Source: Leptodactylus fallax
Lineage: Eukaryota > Chordata > Amphibia > Anura > Leptodactylidae
Direction: 5' to 3'
DNA length: 64,000 bases
Assembly (NCBI GenBank): GCA_947044405.1
Contig: CAMRHE010000196.1
Coordinates: 3,145,001 to 3,209,000 of the forward strand
Made by a program: the position numbers and the translations under genes. Shown piece after piece: positions 60,116 through 64,000 of the stretch. The number at the start of each line of letters is the position of its first letter. The stretch's first letter is position 1. The notes under the pieces were generated by a model. The model searched no databases and was not told the DNA's origin. It saw only the letters and a program-made list of their open reading frames with translations.

Positions 60116-60317
60116 AGGGATTGTGCAGGACTTCAAAAACATGGCTGCTTTCTTCTTCTTCTCAGGAAGTGATGTCATGTCCGTCACATGGCCATGTTGC
60201 AGCTCAGTACCATTTTGTTTAATGGGAAGGACATGTGGCATTACCATGGGGCCAAAGGCATGATGTCACTTCCTCAGAAGAAGAAAATGATTATCTTTTC
60301 AATCCTGCACAATCCCT
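60116..60317. mobile_element. Short TTAA MITE, copy C (202 bp)
   Basis: The same insertion as B 41553-41751, with TTAA on both sides (60112-60115, 60318-60321) and ends AGGGATTGTGCAGGACTTC and TCCTGCACAATCCCT. Confidence 0.85.
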
Positions 60318-60489
60318 TTAATAACAGTCAGCCTACAGCTTTCCCTAACCAACCCTTCATACATATGCACACTTGGTACACTTGTGCATGCATGTTTTCT
60401 ACATGGTAAGAGGAGAGAAAGCTGCTGCCAGACACCTCTGGTGGTAGCTTATTGCCTTCGAAAACAAAGGAGAAAGAATGTATGCATAA

Positions 60490-60531
<42 letters not shown>

Positions 60532-61585
60532 TATCTTAAGCACTAAACATGTACACATTGTATATACAGTATTTGTTACTATCTTACATGTTTCTTACCT
60601 GTAGTATTCCTCTGTGTCTAGGTTGCTGAAAGAGATCAAGTATCTTCTAGTGTCTCTTCAGGACACTGGTCACAGCAAGCTGTTTTTGTTCTCTTGTTTG
60701 TTTTTCTGTATATTGTATATACAGTATATTTGAGGAGATAATCTTTCCACCTCTTGGCAGGTAGATGCAGCTAGTATGCTGCAGCCCCAGAGCAGGTCAT
60801 CTGAGTTCCTGTAGTATCTGGGAGCTTTGTATATTTGTATATAGTCTATTTGCTTTAGGATTCAGTAGTCACTGAATAGCATTCATAGACAAGGTACCAC
60901 CATTGAAATCTGAAGATAAATGGTCAACAGATGATGGTGGCTGTCTTTGCCAGTAATAAAGTTGAAATTGGTGTCATGCTGAAAATTTTTCCCAGTCCTT
61001 GAGGCACTGGACGGGCAATGGATAGTGACAATGCAAAATATAGTCAGCATGCATATACACATTGCACTGTGTGGCAGACATGTACCACCAGGCACTAAAG
61101 GTTGTGTAGTCAAAGAACTATCACAGAAAATATGGGATTCCTGATTTTGTGTACAGTTCATACCCTGCCATATAAGCAGGTCAGTACAGGTATGTGACGC
61201 TTCTGGGCATCAACAAAGCAATGATGGGCCAATTATCAAGAGTGTCCAGAGCTCTCAGTTGGCTAGTAGGGAGACAGAGTAGTGAGGACATGTTCTTCTC
61301 ATCAGTATACAAGCAGTCATCCAGATGAAGGAGTTCTAAATTATGTTGAAGGAGAATCTTTTGCACAAGTTGTAAATTCACAGTGGCTAGTATTGCAGAC
61401 TTGTGGGATTAGGCAGCAGTGACAGTGGAGGAATGTGGCGGCTACTGATGACATTAGACATGATGATGTCAGAGATGAGACGGGCAGGCAGTAGAAGCTG
61501 ATCATTATGAACTATGGCTGATGGTCTTCTGTGTGGAGTGTGACGGTTAGATATTATGCTGGCAGGTGTCTTGCTGTATGGGCGT
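60318..61585. other. Copy C region downstream of the kinase
   Basis: Contains a (TA)n tract (60493-60529) and the third copy of the doubtful 66-codon minus frame (61181-61381). No other coding signal. Confidence 0.4.
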
Positions 61586-63025
61586 TTAATGGTAACTTGT
61601 GCTCCAGGCTGGGCACACAAAAGGAAAATCAGTAAAGATGGTCTGTTGTTTAGCAGGGATTGGGTCTTTAAGATCTTCACTGCATGGTATAGATATCTGC
61701 TGGCTCATGCAGGCATTCACATTTCTGCTTACTGAAATTGGCGATGGTGCTATTCCTGATTCTATTTCTACCCAGTTAACATGGGAAAAGAAGGAGTGTT
61801 TTTTTATATTGCCATTTACACCTAATCGAACATACTGGTCTTTGAACAGGAGTCTTGATAGGATATCTAATGTTGGATAGTCAAAAAGGTATCTATATGA
61901 TGGTTCTTGATGAATTACATTGCTCATAATATTTTGAGTGGTGTCTCCTGTGAATGGTAGGCGACGGAATATCATACAATAGATCATAACTCCCAGGGCG
62001 AACCAATCTACTCCTGCATTGTATGGTTGGTGTAAAATCATCTCAGGAGCTCCAAACCCAGGTGTGCCAGAGTAGTCTGTGGCATTAACTCTATCATAGA
62101 CTCCGTATAGGGCTAGTCCAAAATCTGTAATTTTTAGATGTCCATCTCCAGTGAGCAGGATGTTGTCTAGTTTTAGGTCCCGGTGGACAATGCCATTGGT
62201 GTGCATAAACTGTATGCCACAGATTAATTCTGCTGCTATAAATTTGATGGTGTTTATATTGAGCCAGTTCTTTGACACATAATTGCGCAAATCCCCTCCA
62301 TGAGCCAGTTCAGTCACATAGAATGCATAGTTCTGGCTGTGAAATGCAGCATAGCCATGAACAAGAAATCTGCTATTGTGCGCTAACCTAAGGACTTGGC
62401 GTTCCTCAAGGCATTGGCTGAAGGGTATTAAGGCTCTCTTCTTTATTATTTTCAGTGCCACACTTTCTCTACGGATTACATCAGTGGCTAATATCACTTT
62501 TCCATATGTTCCTTCCCCAAGCACACTATGTAATATAAATTTGTCTATTGTAAGAGGGACAGTGATCTTTCTATGTTTGCTCACATGGCCACTACATTCA
62601 GGTGAGGTGACATCTTGGCCTGGGTCTTCCTGCCCTGGGTCTTCCTGCCCTTTTCTCTTCTTTCCTGCTCCCTCCCCTATTTTTGCACTGATTTTGGTCG
62701 TGCTTTGACCAGCAGTAGATCTGTGCGTCTCTCTTACATGGATATGTTTTAGTATTTTGTCTGCCCGATTTTTAACAAATCCCACAAATCTGCCCCATTT
62801 GTTTTGTATGGTTTCTAAGAATGTGATATTGTGGGTTACATTACTGTCAGCCAGATGTGCTTGACTAACCTCAGTACTGGGCCTCTTAGAATCCATCTTT
62901 GTGCTTTTTGGTGGAAGTTCCTTCATTTCCTCATGTGCTGGCTCCTGCTTTTCTCTCTGTCTCCCTTTTACTTTCTTTTTGTTTTTTGTTGAATCCCTTT
63001 TCTTTTTTCTGTGTTTGCTGCCCAT
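61586..63025 (-). CDS. AGC-family Ser/Thr protein kinase, copy C (intronless)
   Basis: 479 codons from the ATG at 63025, intact, with the same layout as copy A: basic N-terminus, kinase domain about 163-413, hydrophobic motif FTDFPF near the end. All catalytic residues are present (Lys192, Glu208, Asp283, Asn288, DFG 301-303, APE 326-328). By eye 17 residues differ from A; residue 247 is Ser, Tyr or Arg in A, B and C. Private changes include Phe and Tyr in LFDYP (about 381-383). Upstream DNA resembles A, without the B deletion. Substrate and expression are unknown. Confidence 0.85.
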   Translation of the reverse strand: MGSKHRKKKRDSTKNKKKVKGRQREKQEPAHEEMKELPPKSTKMDSKRPSTEVSQAHLADSNVTHNITFLETIQNKWGRFVGFVKNRADKILKHIHVRETHRSTAGQSTTKISAKIGEGAGKKRKGQEDPGQEDPGQDVTSPECSGHVSKHRKITVPLTIDKFILHSVLGEGTYGKVILATDVIRRESVALKIIKKRALIPFSQCLEERQVLRLAHNSRFLVHGYAAFHSQNYAFYVTELAHGGDLRNYVSKNWLNINTIKFIAAELICGIQFMHTNGIVHRDLKLDNILLTGDGHLKITDFGLALYGVYDRVNATDYSGTPGFGAPEMILHQPYNAGVDWFALGVMIYCMIFRRLPFTGDTTQNIMSNVIHQEPSYRYLFDYPTLDILSRLLFKDQYVRLGVNGNIKKHSFFSHVNWVEIESGIAPSPISVSRNVNACMSQQISIPCSEDLKDPIPAKQQTIFTDFPFVCPAWSTSYH

Positions 63026-63912
63026 GTTGTATCAGAAGACAACAACAATGGGGCAGTTATCCGAAAAAAAGTACGTAAATATGTATGTAGTCAAAAGACA
63101 AAATCCACAGGTGAGTGTTGTAGTTGAAACCAACGGCAACTAAGGCTCATGGCTCTCAGCAGTTGGGTATGGAACTCTCGGAACGGTGATGTCACTATGC
63201 ATGCTTGTTTCACTCACACTTATTGTGATGTCAGCTGGATACAGTGTATGAATATTTTATCAGCTCCTAACACCAAGTTAATAACTAGCAGCTACTTAAA
63301 GGGCAACTACACCTTAAAACATAAAACATAAAGAACACATACTGTATATATACATACTGTGTATATATACCAGGTTACAGAACACATTACACTGATAACA
63401 TTCTTTTGTTATCTATGTCACTGTTGTAGATTTGGAGAAAACTAACTTTTAAGTGATATGCAAATGAGGCAGTTGGTGCACTTGGGCATGTCTTTACCAC
63501 GGTAATGTTTTGCAGGCAGTTGCCTGGGTAAGGTGGACTCTCTGGTAGACTCCCTGTCTGTCCTGTATGAATAAGCATCAAGCAGTCCAGGGAGGAGCAT
63601 TATATAGGTAAGAGTCTACTTCTCCCTTGCTTTTACTCCACTCCTATAGCTGGATTCACAAACGGCATCAAAACGGCCTGTGTGTAAATACTGTCCTGTT
63701 TGTTGTCTTCATTTACTTTATGTTTAGTTACTGGATACAGGATAATATTTTTCTACCATCTTTACTCAAAATGTAGTAAAGATCTGTAGTGAAAATACTG
63801 AGAAACTGGCACTTGCAAAACATTTGTGAGCATACTCTTACATTGTGCAAGTTATCCATCTTCCCCAGGTTCCTGAAAGGCAAATCTGTCTAGCTATGAT
63901 AAAGTAATGAAA
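63026..63912 (-). promoter_or_regulatory. Upstream region of kinase copy C
   Basis: Matches A, including the ~55 bp missing in B (about 63238-63292), the TGACATCA motif and the octamer ATGCAAAT near 63460. Regulatory function is inferred from position only. Confidence 0.25.
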
Positions 63913-63992
63913 GAGTGAAGAAATAAGGCGATACCTGATTTCTTCACTCTTCCACTTCTTTCAATGGCTAACACGGTACAACATTATACTAC
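63913..63992 (+). mobile_element. Tiny retro-insert, copy C (80 bp)
   Basis: Lies between TAAAGTAATGAAA and a second TAAAGTAA at the window edge. It begins with a hairpin (GAGTGAAGAAAT against ATTTCTTCACTC) and ends TTCAATGGCTAACACGGTAC plus a short tail. B has the same insert with the hairpin's right half and part of the middle deleted. Confidence 0.65.
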
Positions 63993-64000
63993 TAAAGTAA

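Larger units (their letters stand above)
58389..64000 (+). repeat. Segmental duplication copy C (partial, runs off window)
   Basis: Matches B from its left edge up to the small retro-insert before the Tc1. The window ends inside it, so the copy continues and further copies are possible. Confidence 0.9.

Overview
Organism: the window is nuclear DNA of a vertebrate, most likely a frog. The only convincing host genes are three intronless AGC-type kinase genes. The rest is AT-rich, gene-poor DNA packed with amphibian-style mobile elements: Tc1, hAT, TTAA-target (Kolobok-like) and PIF/Harbinger MITEs, L2- and CR1-clade LINEs, solo LTRs, and fold-back or Penelope-like pieces. No tRNA, rRNA, CRISPR or bacterial operon is seen. 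The species cannot be fixed from the sequence alone. || Layout: positions 1 to about 15,300 are single-copy or old repeat DNA. They hold a 1,357 bp non-autonomous hAT element with an 8 bp target duplication, an inverted duplication around it, a 978 bp TTAA-flanked element, microsatellites, a palindromic element and one weak two-exon transcription-unit candidate. From about 15,300 to the right edge the DNA is a head-to-tail segmental duplication: copy A (15.3-39.3 kb), copy B (39.3-58.4 kb) and the first 5.6 kb of copy C. Each copy has one kinase gene on the minus strand about 4.6 kb from its left end. A and B continue through a degenerate Tc1, a CR1 LINE whose reverse-transcriptase region has expanded into a 27 bp minisatellite, hAT-type tandem arrays, a second degenerate Tc1 and a common tail. 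|| History: because the copies are still very alike, each works as an empty-site control for the others. Private to A are an intact Tc1 transposon with an apparently complete transposase, a nearly full-length L2/CR1-superfamily LINE that itself carries an 875 bp solo LTR, and an L2 fragment; A also has a deletion of about 745 bp. Private to B are a 420 bp palindromic Harbinger MITE, a 492 bp solo LTR, a 609 bp fold-back element with an 11 bp target duplication and a 60 bp repeat triplication. B and C share a short TTAA MITE and a tiny retro-insert that A lacks, which suggests they share a more recent ancestor. || Genes: the kinases keep all catalytic residues and a C-terminal hydrophobic motif in all three copies, but B has a one-base frameshift near its start codon and lacks about 55 bp upstream. 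The locus looks like a young, expanding kinase cluster that transposons keep entering; more copies may lie to the right of the window.
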